A stretch of 64,000 nt of DNA from Amycolatopsis tucumanensis (GTDB lineage Bacteria; Actinomycetota; Actinomycetes; Mycobacteriales; Pseudonocardiaceae), in NCBI RefSeq assembly GCF_021654135.1, contig NZ_JAKGSD010000019.1, positions 47,886 to 111,885 on the forward strand, in the 5' to 3' direction. Positions within the stretch are counted from its first letter, which is position 1. Each line of letters begins with the position of its first letter. Below the pieces are notes generated by a model. The model had not been told where the DNA came from. It did no database searches and saw nothing but the letters and a program-made list of their open reading frames with translations. Of the stretch, positions 7,449 through 15,882 are shown piece by piece. The position numbers were made by a program, and so were the translations under genes.

Positions 7449-8319
7449 CGGTGTACCTGCCCGGTTCGTCGGCGAACGCGTGACGGCACCCGGCCCCGCA
7501 GAAGTAGTACCGCCGCCCGCCGTAGGGCAGCTGCACCGCCTCCGGCGTGATCGCGACGCTCATGCCGCACACCGGGTCGACCGCCTCGGCGGCCACCTCG
7601 ACGTCCTCGGCCGGGCGCTGCGGCGGGCGCGGGCGGGTCGCGATCAGCTCCGCGTACACCGACACCGCGACCTCGGCCGGCGTCCGCGCCCCGATCGGCA
7701 GGCCGGCCGGGGTGTGGATGCGGCCGGGCTCGGGCAGTCCCAGCCGCTCCAGCACCGCAGCACCGCGCTTCTCGCTCGCGATCAGGCCGATGTAGGCCAC
7801 GTCCGCGCGCACCGCCGCCTCCAGCACGCGTTCCTCGTCCCGGCCGTGCGACGCCACGATCACCGCGAACGTGTCGTCGGACAGCTCGGCGCCCACCCGC
7901 GTCTCGTAGCCGAGCACGCGGCCGACCGACGCCAGCGCCCGCGCGATCGGCCCGTCACCGTGGATCGCCACCAACGGCGGCGGCATCTGCGCGTCGAGGA
8001 AGATCTCCAGCTCGCCGCCGGACAGGCACGGGTTCCCGACCGTCACCACCCCCTCCTCGACCTGCTCGCCCGCGCCCGGCTGGATCCGCAGCAGCGCCGA
8101 CTCGCCGGTCAGCAGCAACCGGATCCCCTGCTGTCGCACGGTCGACTCGGCGCAGGACCCGCCGACGAAACCCTCGATGGTCCCGTCGGCGAGCACCAGC
8201 GCGCAGTCGCCGGGCTTCGCGCTCGTGGGGCGTTGCGCCCGCACCACCGTCGCCAGCACGAACGGCGTCCGGCCCGCCCGCAGGGACTCCGCGTGCGCCC
8301 GCAACTCCTGCCCGTTCAT
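7438..8319 (-). CDS. coxF: CoxF/XdhC-family maturation factor fused to a YHS metal-binding domain
   Basis: This 293-residue protein begins with an XdhC/CoxI-type domain. It includes the conserved GGSCAES motif early on and a Rossmann-like C-half. XdhC proteins bind molybdenum cofactor and help load its sulfurated form into molybdenum hydroxylases. The last about 45 residues form a YHS domain with VDPVCGMSV and YYFCGAGC, a putative metal site of three Cys. ATG at 8319 overlaps the coxL stop as TGATG. The added YHS domain is not a standard part of XdhC; a role in copper or metal handling for the Mo-Cu centre is inference. Confidence 0.87.
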   Translation of the reverse strand: MNGQELRAHAESLRAGRTPFVLATVVRAQRPTSAKPGDCALVLADGTIEGFVGGSCAESTVRQQGIRLLLTGESALLRIQPGAGEQVEEGVVTVGNPCLSGGELEIFLDAQMPPPLVAIHGDGPIARALASVGRVLGYETRVGAELSDDTFAVIVASHGRDEERVLEAAVRADVAYIGLIASEKRGAAVLERLGLPEPGRIHTPAGLPIGARTPAEVAVSVYAELIATRPRPPQRPAEDVEVAAEAVDPVCGMSVAITPEAVQLPYGGRRYYFCGAGCRHAFADEPGRYTGDA

Positions 8320-10700
8320 CACGTGATCGCCAAATCTGTCCGGAGTGGACTGTTCTGCGACGCGCGCCACACGGCCGCCGGGGTGAGCGGCATGTCCGCG
8401 TGCCGCACCCCGTACGGCTTGAGCGCGTCGAGCACCGCGTTGACCACGGCCGCGGGCGAGCCGACGGTCGCGGACTCGCCGATGCCCTTGGCCCCGATGG
8501 GGTGGTGCGGCGACGGGGTCACCGTCTCGCCCAGCTCCCACGACGGGCACTCCACGGCCGTGGGGATCAGGTAGTCCATGAACGACCCGCCGAGGTGGTT
8601 GCCGTCCTCGTCGAACGCCATCACCTGCATCAGCGCCATCCCGATGCCCTCGGCCAGCCCGCCGTGCACCTGGCCCTCGACGATCATCGGGTTGATCCGC
8701 ACGCCGCAGTCGTCGACCGCGACGAACCGGCGCACCTTCACCTGCCCGGTCTCGGGATCGACGTCGACGACGCAGATGTAGGCGCCGAACGGGTAGGTCA
8801 GGTTCGGCGGGTTGTAGACGCACGTCGCGTCCAGGTGACCCTCGACGCCGTCGGGCAGTTCCAGGTCGGAGTGCGCGGCCAGCGCGATCTCCTGGATGGT
8901 CTTGCCGGAGTCCGGGTCGCCCTGGACGAACCACCGGCCCTTCTCCCACTCCAGGTCGTCCGGGCTCACCTCCAGCATCGCCGAGGCGACGATCTTGGCC
9001 CGCTCGCGGACCCGCCGCGCCACCACCGCCGTCGCCCCGCCGGACACCGGCGTCGACCGGGACCCGTAGGTGCCGAGGCCGAACGGCGTCTGGTCGGTGT
9101 CGCCGTGCACGACCTCGATGTCGTCCGGCGAGATGCCCAGCTCCTCGGCGACGATCTGCGCGAACGTCGTTTCGTGGCCCTGCCCCTGGCTCTGGCAGGA
9201 CAGCCGCAGCACGGCCTTGCCGGTCGGGTGCACGCGCAGCTCGGCGCCGTCGGCCATGCCCAGCCCGAGGATGTCCATGTGCTTGCGCGGCCCGGCGCCG
9301 ACGGCCTCGGTGAAGAAGCTGATGCCGATGCCCATCAGCGGCCCGTCACCGGTCGCCGCGCGCCGCTTCTGCTCCTCCCGCAGTTCCGCGTAGCCGGCGA
9401 TGTCCATCGCCTGGCTCAGCGCGCGCGGGTAGTCGCCGGAGTCGTACTCCCAGCCGGTCTTGCTGACGTACGGGAACTGCTCCGGCCTGAGCAGGTTGCG
9501 CATCCGCAGCTCCGCCGGGTCCATTCCGAGGTCGTAGGCCAGCACGTCGACCAGCCGCTCGACCAGGTAGACCGCTTCGGTGATGCGGAACGAGCACGCG
9601 TAGGCGACGCCGCCGGGCGCCTTGTTGGTGTAGACGCCGGTGACCGCGCAGTGCGCCGCCTCGATGTCGTAGGAACCGGTGAAGACGCTGAAGAACCCGG
9701 CGGGGAACTTCGTCGGCTGCGCGGTGCCGTTGAACGCGCCGTGGTCGGCGAGCACCTTGACGCGCACCCCGAGGATCTTCCCGTCGCTGGTGGCCGCGAT
9801 CTCGCCGTGCATGTGGTAGTCGCGGGCGAAGGACGTGCTCATCAGGTTCTCCGAGCGGTCCTCCACCCACTTCACCGGTTTGCCGGTGACGATGGAGCCG
9901 ACCACCGCGCACACGTAACCCGGGTAGATGCCGACCTTGTTGCCGAACCCGCCGCCGATGTCCGGCGAGATGACCCGGATCTTGTGCTCGGGCAGCCCGG
10001 CCACCAGGGCGTACAGCGTGCGGTGCGCGTGCGGCGCCTGCGTGGTCGTCCACACGGTGAGCTTCCCGGTGATCGGGTCCAGGTGCGCCACCGCGCCGCA
10101 GGTCTCCATCGGCGCCGGGTGCACCCGCGGGTACAGCATGTCCTGCGCGGACACCACGTCGGCGCGGGCGAACACCTCGTCGGTGCGCGCGGCGTCGCCT
10201 GCTTCCCAGTCGAAGATGTGGTTGTCCCGCTTGCCGTCGATGTCGGTGCGGATCACCGGCGCGTCCGGCTCCAGCGCGCGGCGGGCGTCCACGACGGGCG
10301 GTAGCGGCTCGTACTCGACGTCGATCAGCTCCAGCGCGTCGCGGGCGGCGTAGTGGTCGTCGGCGACGACGAAGGCGACCTCCTGGCCCTGGAACCGGAC
10401 CTTGTCGGTGGCCAGCACGGCCTGCACGTCGTGCGAGAGCGTCGGCATCCAGGCGAGGTTCAGCCCCTCCAGTGTCTGGCCGGTGATGACGGCCTTCACC
10501 TTCGGGTGCGCCTCGGCCGCGCTCGTGTCGACGGACACGATGCGCGCGTGGGCGTGCGGGCTGCGCAGCACGGCGCCGTGCAGCATCCCGGGCAGGTTCA
10601 CGTCGTCGACGTACTGCCCGTGACCGCGGATGAACCGGGCGTCCTCCTTGCGGTGCATGCGCCCGAACCCCATCGGGGTGTGGTTCTCGGTGGTGGTCAC
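8319..10700 (-). CDS. coxL: Aerobic CO dehydrogenase large subunit, form I
   Basis: This is the catalytic molybdenum-copper subunit, 793 residues, oxidising CO to CO2 at the membrane or cytoplasm with electrons passed to CoxS and CoxM. It carries the signature AYACSFR, matching form I AYxCSFR; the Cys binds copper. True form I CoxL differs in this from the AYRGAGR of form II. Near the C-terminus is GAKGIGESATVGSP with the conserved molybdenum-site Glu. Start is GTG at 10700, overlapping the coxS stop by GTGA. The upstream gene order M-S-L is the classical one. Fixation of the CO2 is not encoded here. Confidence 0.96.
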   Translation of the reverse strand: MTTTENHTPMGFGRMHRKEDARFIRGHGQYVDDVNLPGMLHGAVLRSPHAHARIVSVDTSAAEAHPKVKAVITGQTLEGLNLAWMPTLSHDVQAVLATDKVRFQGQEVAFVVADDHYAARDALELIDVEYEPLPPVVDARRALEPDAPVIRTDIDGKRDNHIFDWEAGDAARTDEVFARADVVSAQDMLYPRVHPAPMETCGAVAHLDPITGKLTVWTTTQAPHAHRTLYALVAGLPEHKIRVISPDIGGGFGNKVGIYPGYVCAVVGSIVTGKPVKWVEDRSENLMSTSFARDYHMHGEIAATSDGKILGVRVKVLADHGAFNGTAQPTKFPAGFFSVFTGSYDIEAAHCAVTGVYTNKAPGGVAYACSFRITEAVYLVERLVDVLAYDLGMDPAELRMRNLLRPEQFPYVSKTGWEYDSGDYPRALSQAMDIAGYAELREEQKRRAATGDGPLMGIGISFFTEAVGAGPRKHMDILGLGMADGAELRVHPTGKAVLRLSCQSQGQGHETTFAQIVAEELGISPDDIEVVHGDTDQTPFGLGTYGSRSTPVSGGATAVVARRVRERAKIVASAMLEVSPDDLEWEKGRWFVQGDPDSGKTIQEIALAAHSDLELPDGVEGHLDATCVYNPPNLTYPFGAYICVVDVDPETGQVKVRRFVAVDDCGVRINPMIVEGQVHGGLAEGIGMALMQVMAFDEDGNHLGGSFMDYLIPTAVECPSWELGETVTPSPHHPIGAKGIGESATVGSPAAVVNAVLDALKPYGVRHADMPLTPAAVWRASQNSPLRTDLAIT

Positions 10701-11212
10701 GCGGACACCTCCGCACTGTCCACAGTGCTCTCCTCGGGGACCGCCGCGGCAGCGGTGTCGTGCTCGGCGGCCCACCGGATGGACTTGACGATGTTCTCGT
10801 AGCCGGTGCACCGGCACAGCTGGCCGGAAATCGCCTCGCGGATGTCCTCTTCGGACGGATCGGGATGGTGGTCGAGCAGCCAGCGCGCGGTCAGCATCAT
10901 GCCCGGCGTGCAGAACCCGCACTGCAGGCCGTGGCATTCGGTGAAGCCCTGCTGCACCGGGTCCAGCCCGGCGGAGTCGCCGAGCCCCTCGACGGTGCGC
11001 ACGCGGCGGCCGTCGGCCATCACCGCGAGGACCGTACACGACTTGACCGGCGCCTCGTCCAGCCACACCACGCACGCGCCGCAGTTGGACGTGTCGCAAC
11101 CCCAGTGCGTGCCGGTCAGGCCCAGCTCGTCGCGCAGGAAGTGCACGAGCAGCAGGCGGGGTTCGACGTCCCGCGTGTGCTGCTGCCCGTTGACGGTGAC
11201 CGTGATCTCCAT
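10697..11212 (-). CDS. coxS: CO dehydrogenase small subunit, two [2Fe-2S] clusters
   Basis: This 171-residue iron-sulfur subunit carries electrons from CoxL to CoxM. The N-terminal plant-type cluster is bound by GCDTSNCGAC plus a downstream SCTVLA Cys. The C-terminal helical domain binds the second cluster through CGFC and LCRCTGY, the usual arrangement in molybdenum hydroxylases. The C-terminus extends about 25 residues beyond the family core (rich in Ala and Glu). ATG start at 11212, 4 nt after the coxM stop. The stop overlaps the coxL GTG. Confidence 0.96.
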   Translation of the reverse strand: MEITVTVNGQQHTRDVEPRLLLVHFLRDELGLTGTHWGCDTSNCGACVVWLDEAPVKSCTVLAVMADGRRVRTVEGLGDSAGLDPVQQGFTECHGLQCGFCTPGMMLTARWLLDHHPDPSEEDIREAISGQLCRCTGYENIVKSIRWAAEHDTAAAAVPEESTVDSAEVSA

Positions 11213-11216
11213 GTGT

Positions 11217-12098
11217 TCAGGCCTCCTGGCGGTGGTTGCCGTGCCAACGGGTGCGGGCCCGGTGCAGCGCGCGGACAGTGAGGACCTCCGCGAGGTGCCG
11301 CTTGTAGTCGACGGGCCCGCGCTGGTCCGGAACCGGTTCGCAGTGCCGCGCGGCGATCCGGCCCGCCTCGGCGAAGCGCTCGTCCACCGCCGGTCCGCCG
11401 AGCAGGTACTCCTCGGCCTCCGGCGCGTGGAAGTTCGGCGCCCCGAGCGCGGTGAGCCCGATGCCGACCGAAACCAGTTGCGTGCCTTCGATCCGCAGCT
11501 CGGCGCCGGCCGCGGCGACCGCCCAGTCCCCCGCCCTGCGTTCGACCTTTTCGTAGGCCGACGCGGACGAGGAGATCGGCACGCGCAGCTGCACGAGCAT
11601 TTCGTTGTCCCCCACCACGGTCTGGTAAGGACCGGTGAAGAACTCACGGACCGGCACGACCCGGCGCCCGCCGGGCCCCTCGATCACCGCCTCGCCGCGC
11701 ACCGCGGCGAACGCGGCGGACAGGTCCTCGGACGGATCGGCCTGGCACAGCGAACCGCCGACCGTTCCGCGGTTGCGCACCACGGGATCGGCGATCACCC
11801 GCTCGGCGTCGTGGAAGATCGGGAAGTGCTCCCCCACGACCGCCGAGGACAGCAGATCGGCGTGACGCACCATGGCGCCGACGCACAAAGTGCCGTCCTC
11901 GACGCTGATCCGGGCCAATTCGGACAGGTCGTTGATGTCGATGAGCGCCTGCGGCTGGGCCAGGCGCAGCTTCATCATCGGGATGAGACTGTGCCCGCCT
12001 GCCACGATCCGGCTCTCCGGACCGAACTTCGTCAGCAGACTCAGTGCGTGGGCCACGCTCGTGGCTCGTTCGTACTGGAACTGCGCAGGTACTTGCAT
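11217..12098 (-). CDS. coxM: CO dehydrogenase medium subunit (FAD)
   Basis: The 293-residue flavoprotein takes electrons from CoxS and passes them to quinone. The FAD-binding motif AGGHSLIPMMKLRLA lies near residue 33, and a second motif RGTVGGSLCQADPSEDL follows in the middle. The first codon is taken as ATG at 12098 because GGGGAGGG lies just upstream; an in-frame upstream ATG-like start has no ribosome site. First gene of the six-gene leftward cox operon. A 27-bp inverted repeat and the divergent LysR gene sit directly upstream. Confidence 0.95.
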   Translation of the reverse strand: MQVPAQFQYERATSVAHALSLLTKFGPESRIVAGGHSLIPMMKLRLAQPQALIDINDLSELARISVEDGTLCVGAMVRHADLLSSAVVGEHFPIFHDAERVIADPVVRNRGTVGGSLCQADPSEDLSAAFAAVRGEAVIEGPGGRRVVPVREFFTGPYQTVVGDNEMLVQLRVPISSSASAYEKVERRAGDWAVAAAGAELRIEGTQLVSVGIGLTALGAPNFHAPEAEEYLLGGPAVDERFAEAGRIAARHCEPVPDQRGPVDYKRHLAEVLTVRALHRARTRWHGNHRQEA

Positions 12099-12171
12099 GC
12101 GCCCTCCCCGGGCATGGATTTTCGGCACAGGGTGCACCCGGTGGGGGAAACCGACAATGGCCGATTAAGGG

Positions 12172-12198
12172 ATCACTTATGTAGGCTGTTCAAGTGAT
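12172..12198. promoter_or_regulatory. Candidate LysR operator between coxM and its regulator
   Basis: ATCACTT-N13-AAGTGAT is a perfect 7-bp inverted repeat in the 115-bp divergent region. LysR regulators typically bind interrupted palindromes here to control both their own gene and the neighbouring operon. The site lies 74 bp upstream of coxM and 16 bp upstream of the LysR start. Binding is inferred. Confidence 0.55.
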
Positions 12199-12213
12199 TC
12201 GGACCGGTGTGAG

Positions 12214-13149
12214 ATGACGCTCGGTCAGCTGAGCGCCTTCGTCCTCGTGGCCCGGCTCGGCTCGGTGACCGACGCGGCCCGGACCCTCGGTGTCAGCGAA
12301 CCCGCGGTGTCGCAGGCGCTCGCCGCGCTGCGGCAGCACCACGGTGACAAGCTGATCGTGCGCACTGCCAACGGAATGACGCTGACGCCGGGCGGCAGCC
12401 GCCTGCTGCCGATCGCCACACAGATGGTAGCCCTCGGGGCGGATGCCGATGCCGCCGTTCGGGAGGCCAATGGCGTAGCCGAACGGATGCACGTCGTGGT
12501 CACGAGCACGATCGCGGAGTTCGTCGCGGATCCGTTGCTCGAAGCGTTCATGCGCCGAACGGGCCAGTCGGTGGACGCGTCGGCGGGGCTGGCCCAGGTG
12601 GCGGAGATGCCGGTGCTGGTCACGAACCGGCTCGCCGACGCCGCGCTCGGGCCGCGCCTGGACGGCGACGTGGAGAGCGAGCCGGTGTTCCGGTGCAACA
12701 TCGTCGCCGTTGCGGCGCCTGGGTTCCGGCCTCGCGGCGGCCCGGCGCAGTGGCCGTGGCTGGTGGACCCGTCGGGCGCGGACCCGGGCAGCGGGACGGC
12801 ACAACTGTTGCGCCGCATGGCCGTTCCGGAATCGGCCATCCGCGTCTTCCCCAACCAGACGGCGGCGTGGTCGGCGGCGGCCAACGGCAGCGGGGTGTCG
12901 CTGGCCTTCGAGCACCTGGTGGCGCCGCAGCGGCGCAGGCACGAACTGGTCGTGCTGCCGACGCCGGTCACCCCGCGGACGGAGTACTGGCACCTGACCA
13001 CGTTGCCGCACAACCGGTGTTCCACCGCGGCGAACTCGTTGCGGCACTTCCTGGGCACCCCGGCGGCGATGCAGGTGATGCGCGCACCCGGCGCCGGGGT
13101 GCCGCCGTCCCGCTTCCGGCCACCGGTCTACGTGACCATCTGGAGCTGA
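12214..13149 (+). CDS. LysR-family regulator, probable controller of the cox operon
   Basis: This 311-residue transcription factor has an N-terminal winged helix-turn-helix (ARTLGVSEPAVSQALAALRQ at about residues 21-40) and a C-terminal substrate-binding-like effector domain. The gene is divergent from coxM with a shared operator candidate between them, the usual layout for LysR activators of catabolic operons. The effector is unknown; CO itself, a redox signal or another carbon source are possible. ATG at 12214. No ribosome site stands out (the preceding bases are GTGTGAG). Confidence 0.87.
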   Translation: MTLGQLSAFVLVARLGSVTDAARTLGVSEPAVSQALAALRQHHGDKLIVRTANGMTLTPGGSRLLPIATQMVALGADADAAVREANGVAERMHVVVTSTIAEFVADPLLEAFMRRTGQSVDASAGLAQVAEMPVLVTNRLADAALGPRLDGDVESEPVFRCNIVAVAAPGFRPRGGPAQWPWLVDPSGADPGSGTAQLLRRMAVPESAIRVFPNQTAAWSAAANGSGVSLAFEHLVAPQRRRHELVVLPTPVTPRTEYWHLTTLPHNRCSTAANSLRHFLGTPAAMQVMRAPGAGVPPSRFRPPVYVTIWS

Positions 13150-13158
13150 CGGCCCCGG

Positions 13159-14055
13159 TCACCCGGCGACCGCGGACGCCGCGATCGCCTCCACCACCGC
13201 CTGCTCCCCCTGCTCGGTGTCGACCATCAGAACCTTGCCGCCGTCGAGGATGCGGCGCACCGTCTTGACCCCCACCATCGGGGCAGGCACATCGGTCGTC
13301 GTCGTGGCCCTGGTCGTGGTGGGAGGCACGGGGCCGTTCACGGAGACGCTGTAGCACCGCCCGTCCGACCGGGCCGGAGACTGCGCCGGCACCTCGGGCG
13401 GGCACAGCGTCAGGTACTCGTACCGCGCGTCACCGCTCCACTGGCGGACGGTCAGCCCGGCCGGCGCGCGCAGGCTGCGCAGCATCGAGTGCACCGGCGT
13501 CGGCACGAGGCGGACCGACCGCGCGATCTGCAGCATGTTGATGTCCGGGATCTGCCAGGCCTTGGTCAGCACCGAGACCACCCGGTCCGGCGCGATGCGG
13601 ACCTTCGCCTGCGATCCCCCGCCCGCCAGATCCGTCACGATGCCCGACTCCCCGACGTCGGCGTCCGGGAAGTCGCCGACGCTGATCTCCAGGTAGTTGC
13701 CGTAGTAGCCGTTGTACCGGCCGCTCGCGGCGCTGCCGGAGACGGTCCAGCTGCTCAGCTCGAACCCGGACGGCAGCTCGCCGACCGTGAACGGCAACGC
13801 GGGCGCGGGCACCGGGAGGTCGGTCGCCCCCGCGGCGGCCTCGATCGACTCGGGTTCGTTCGAGGGGCGCAGCACGGTCATCCCGGCGCCGACCCCGGCG
13901 ATCACCACCGCCACCGCGGCCGCCGCGCCGGCGATCCGCCGCTGGGCGCGCCTGCGCCGGATCCGGCCGTGCGCCCCGGCGAGCACCGCGTCCGGATCAG
14001 GAGCGAGCGCCTCCCGGGTCTTCAGCGCTTCCCGCAGATTCCGCATTTCGGACAT
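13159..14055 (-). CDS. Single-pass membrane protein, probable partner of SigE-type sigma factor
   Basis: This 298-residue protein has an N-terminal cytoplasmic stretch of about 38 residues rich in Arg and Glu. One membrane segment follows (about 39-62, Ala/Val/Gly-rich), then a secreted domain of about 230 residues with a Thr-rich linker. It starts 2 nt after the sigma factor stop, so the two are one operon. Membrane proteins in this position are often anti-sigma factors or surface sensors, but no anti-sigma zinc motif (HxxxCxxC) is seen. The extracellular domain has no family I recognise. Role as sigma partner is inference. Confidence 0.75.
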   Translation of the reverse strand: MSEMRNLREALKTREALAPDPDAVLAGAHGRIRRRRAQRRIAGAAAAVAVVIAGVGAGMTVLRPSNEPESIEAAAGATDLPVPAPALPFTVGELPSGFELSSWTVSGSAASGRYNGYYGNYLEISVGDFPDADVGESGIVTDLAGGGSQAKVRIAPDRVVSVLTKAWQIPDINMLQIARSVRLVPTPVHSMLRSLRAPAGLTVRQWSGDARYEYLTLCPPEVPAQSPARSDGRCYSVSVNGPVPPTTTRATTTTDVPAPMVGVKTVRRILDGGKVLMVDTEQGEQAVVEAIAASAVAG

Positions 14056-14057
14056 GG

Positions 14058-14600
14058 TCAGGCCACCTCCATCTCGGCGCCCAGGCGGACCCGCAGCACG
14101 GACAGGCCGCGGGAGATGTGACTGCGCACGGTACCCACCGCGCAGCCGAGTACCGACGCGATCTCTTCGTCGTCGCGGTCCTCGTAGAACCGGAGCACGA
14201 TGGCGGCCTGCTGCGACCGGCTCAGCCCCGACAGCAGTTCCTTCAGCTGCGCGCCGTCGGCGATCCGGCCGGCCGGGTCGGCGGTGTGCGGCTCGCGGAA
14301 CCACGTCGGGTCCGCGACCGACCGCACCGCGCGCTGGTACCAGCGGCGCCGCCACGACAGGTGCCCGTTGACGACCATCTTCCGCAGGTACAGGTCGGGC
14401 CGGTCGGTCTCGGCGACCCGGGCCCACTTCTCGTGGGCCCGCACCAGCGCCTCCTGCACGAGGTCCTGGGCCAGGTCCGGATCCCCGGTCAGGACCGCCG
14501 CGAACCGCACCAGCCCCGGCAGCTGCTCGCGGGCGAAATCGTCGAAGTGCACGAAGAGCAGATGCTCGCACCACGGGTGGCGGTTGCAGCCGGACCGCAC
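14058..14600 (-). CDS. SigE-family ECF RNA polymerase sigma factor
   Basis: This protein of up to 180 residues has sigma region 2 (PDLAQDLVQEALVRAHEKW, then DLYLRKMVVNGHLSWRRR) and region 4 (LSRSQQAAIVLRFYEDRDDE, then IASVLGCAVGTVRSHISRG). This is the pattern of SigE-family sigma factors of actinobacteria. The GTG at 14600 lies inside a very strong hairpin and has no clear ribosome site. An internal GTG at 14552 would give 164 residues and still include all of region 2. The start is therefore uncertain. Operon with the membrane protein downstream. Confidence 0.88.
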   Translation of the reverse strand: MRSGCNRHPWCEHLLFVHFDDFAREQLPGLVRFAAVLTGDPDLAQDLVQEALVRAHEKWARVAETDRPDLYLRKMVVNGHLSWRRRWYQRAVRSVADPTWFREPHTADPAGRIADGAQLKELLSGLSRSQQAAIVLRFYEDRDDEEIASVLGCAVGTVRSHISRGLSVLRVRLGAEMEVA

Positions 14601-14623
14601 TTTTCCCGGAAAGTGCGGTCCGG
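14590..14623 (-). terminator. Strong hairpin between azoR and the sigma factor gene
   Basis: A 14-bp perfect stem (CCGGACCGCACTTT with AAAGTGCGGTCCGG) closes a 6-nt loop, TCCCGG. It begins 10 bp after the azoR stop and overlaps the 5' end of the annotated sigma frame. It is best read as the azoR terminator. No T-run follows, so it could also be an attenuating or start-masking structure. Confidence 0.7.
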
Positions 14624-14632
14624 GTCACACGA

Positions 14633-15274
14633 TCAGGCCGCGGCGGGCACCCACAGGGCGTCGATCTCCTTCTCCGCGGTGGCGAGGCTCTGCTCGAACA
14701 GCGGGATCAGGTCGGCCATGGCCGGGTTCTGCGGCGCGAGGGTCAGCTCGGCGGTGATCACGCGCGGTTCGAGACCGGTCAGGGACAGCCCGTGCGGCAG
14801 CCACGGCTCGGCGTGGTCCCAGCCCTCGCGCGGGGTGCCCGGGCCGTAGCCGCCGCCCCGGCTGGCCAGCACGATCAACTCCCGGTCGCCGAGCAGCCCC
14901 CGCGCGGTCTCCGGGTCGAACGCCAGGCCGGGGACGATCAGGTGGTCGACCCACGCCTTCACCTCGCTCGGCGGGCCGTAGTTGTACAGCGGCAGGCCCA
15001 GCAGCACGGTGTCGGCCGCCTTGATCTCGCCGATCAGCTCCTCCATGCGCGCCCAGGCCGCGGCCTGGGCGTCGGTGTGCTGCGCCGGCGGCACCATGCG
15101 GGCCGTGTTGCCTGCTTCGCCGAGGTGCGGAACCGGGTTCCGGGCGAGGTCCCGGTAGGTGACGGTGCCCTCGGGGTGCGCGGCGCGCCAGGCCTCCGCC
15201 GCACGAGCGGTCAGCTTTCGGCTGACGGACTCCTCGCCGCGGATGCTCGAGTCGATGTGCAGTAGGTGCGCCAT
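14633..15274 (-). CDS. azoR: FMN-dependent NADH-azoreductase
   Basis: This 213-residue flavodoxin-fold enzyme opens with HLLHIDSSIRGEESVSRKL, the phosphate-binding N-terminus of the AzoR family. The family motif PLYNYGPPSEVKAWVDHL and a C-half ASRGGGYGP follow. Such enzymes use NADH to reduce quinones and azo or nitro compounds in the cytoplasm, protecting against electrophile stress. ATG at 15274 is preceded at a good distance by GAAGGG; an earlier in-frame ATG (15292) lacks one. The gene is divergent from a MarR regulator, a common quinone-responsive arrangement. Confidence 0.92.
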   Translation of the reverse strand: MAHLLHIDSSIRGEESVSRKLTARAAEAWRAAHPEGTVTYRDLARNPVPHLGEAGNTARMVPPAQHTDAQAAAWARMEELIGEIKAADTVLLGLPLYNYGPPSEVKAWVDHLIVPGLAFDPETARGLLGDRELIVLASRGGGYGPGTPREGWDHAEPWLPHGLSLTGLEPRVITAELTLAPQNPAMADLIPLFEQSLATAEKEIDALWVPAAA

Positions 15275-15317
15275 AGGTGGTTTGCCCTTCAATATTGATT
15301 GGTGTTACGCAAATTAT

Positions 15318-15334
15318 CTATAGCACACCGATAG
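15318..15334. promoter_or_regulatory. Candidate MarR operator
   Basis: CTAT-N9-ATAG is an inverted repeat in the AT-rich 86-bp stretch between azoR and marR, which otherwise contrasts with the GC-rich surroundings. Its placement upstream of both genes fits a MarR binding site. The arms are short, so this is a suggestion. Confidence 0.35.
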
Positions 15335-15348
15335 CCGCTTCGGTTGGG

Positions 15349-15354
15349 TAAAGT
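15349..15354 (+). promoter_or_regulatory. -10 hexamer, leaderless promoter of marR
   Basis: TAAAGT lies exactly 6 nt before the GTG of the MarR gene. This puts the transcript start at the first base of the start codon. No ribosome site is present. Confidence 0.6.
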
Positions 15355-15360
15355 GACGAG

Positions 15361-15831
15361 GTGGCCTCCCTGCCGGTTGTGAACCAGCCCGCGCACCGGG
15401 TCGGCGCGTTGATCGACCACCTGGCGCGCCGGCTGCGGCTGCGCTCGGAAACCGTGCTGGAACCGCTGGGTCTGCGGCCGCGGCACCTGCTGGCCCTGAC
15501 CCTGGTGCGCGACCGGGACGGGATCTCGCAGCAGACGCTGGCGAGCACGCTGGAAATGGACGGGACGAACGTCGTCGGCCTGCTCAACGACCTGGAGCGC
15601 GAGCAGCTGGTCGAGCGGCGGCGGTCGCCGGAGGACCGCAGGCGGCACACGGTCTCGCTGACGGAGGCGGGGGCGAAGACGCTGGCCAAGGCGGAGTTCG
15701 CGCTGGCCGCCGTGGAGGACGAAGTGTTCTGCGCACTCGACGGAGACCAGCGCGAGACCCTGTACCGGCTGCTGCAGACCGCGAGCAACGGCGAGCAGCC
15801 CATCTGCACCGAGACGATTCCCGACTGCTGA
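15361..15831 (+). CDS. MarR-family transcriptional regulator
   Basis: This 156-residue winged-helix regulator has the recognition region SQQTLASTLEMDGTNVVGLLND and the wing RRRSPEDRRRHTVSLTEAG, both typical of MarR. It probably represses the divergent azoR gene until a quinone or similar compound binds; that is inference. GTG start at 15361, apparently leaderless. It is terminated by a long palindrome shared with the convergent acetyltransferase gene. Confidence 0.92.
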   Translation: MASLPVVNQPAHRVGALIDHLARRLRLRSETVLEPLGLRPRHLLALTLVRDRDGISQQTLASTLEMDGTNVVGLLNDLEREQLVERRRSPEDRRRHTVSLTEAGAKTLAKAEFALAAVEDEVFCALDGDQRETLYRLLQTASNGEQPICTETIPDC

Positions 15832-15846
15832 CCCACCCGCCGCGAC

Positions 15847-15873
15847 GGCCCGCGCGAGCTGCTCGCGCGGGCC
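15847..15873. terminator. Bidirectional terminator between marR and acetyltransferase genes
   Basis: GGCCCGCGCGAGC and its exact complement are separated by a single T: a 13-bp inverted repeat in the 51-bp gap of two convergent genes. The real loop must open a few of these pairs. Confidence 0.7.
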
Positions 15874-15882
15874 GCCCGGTCG

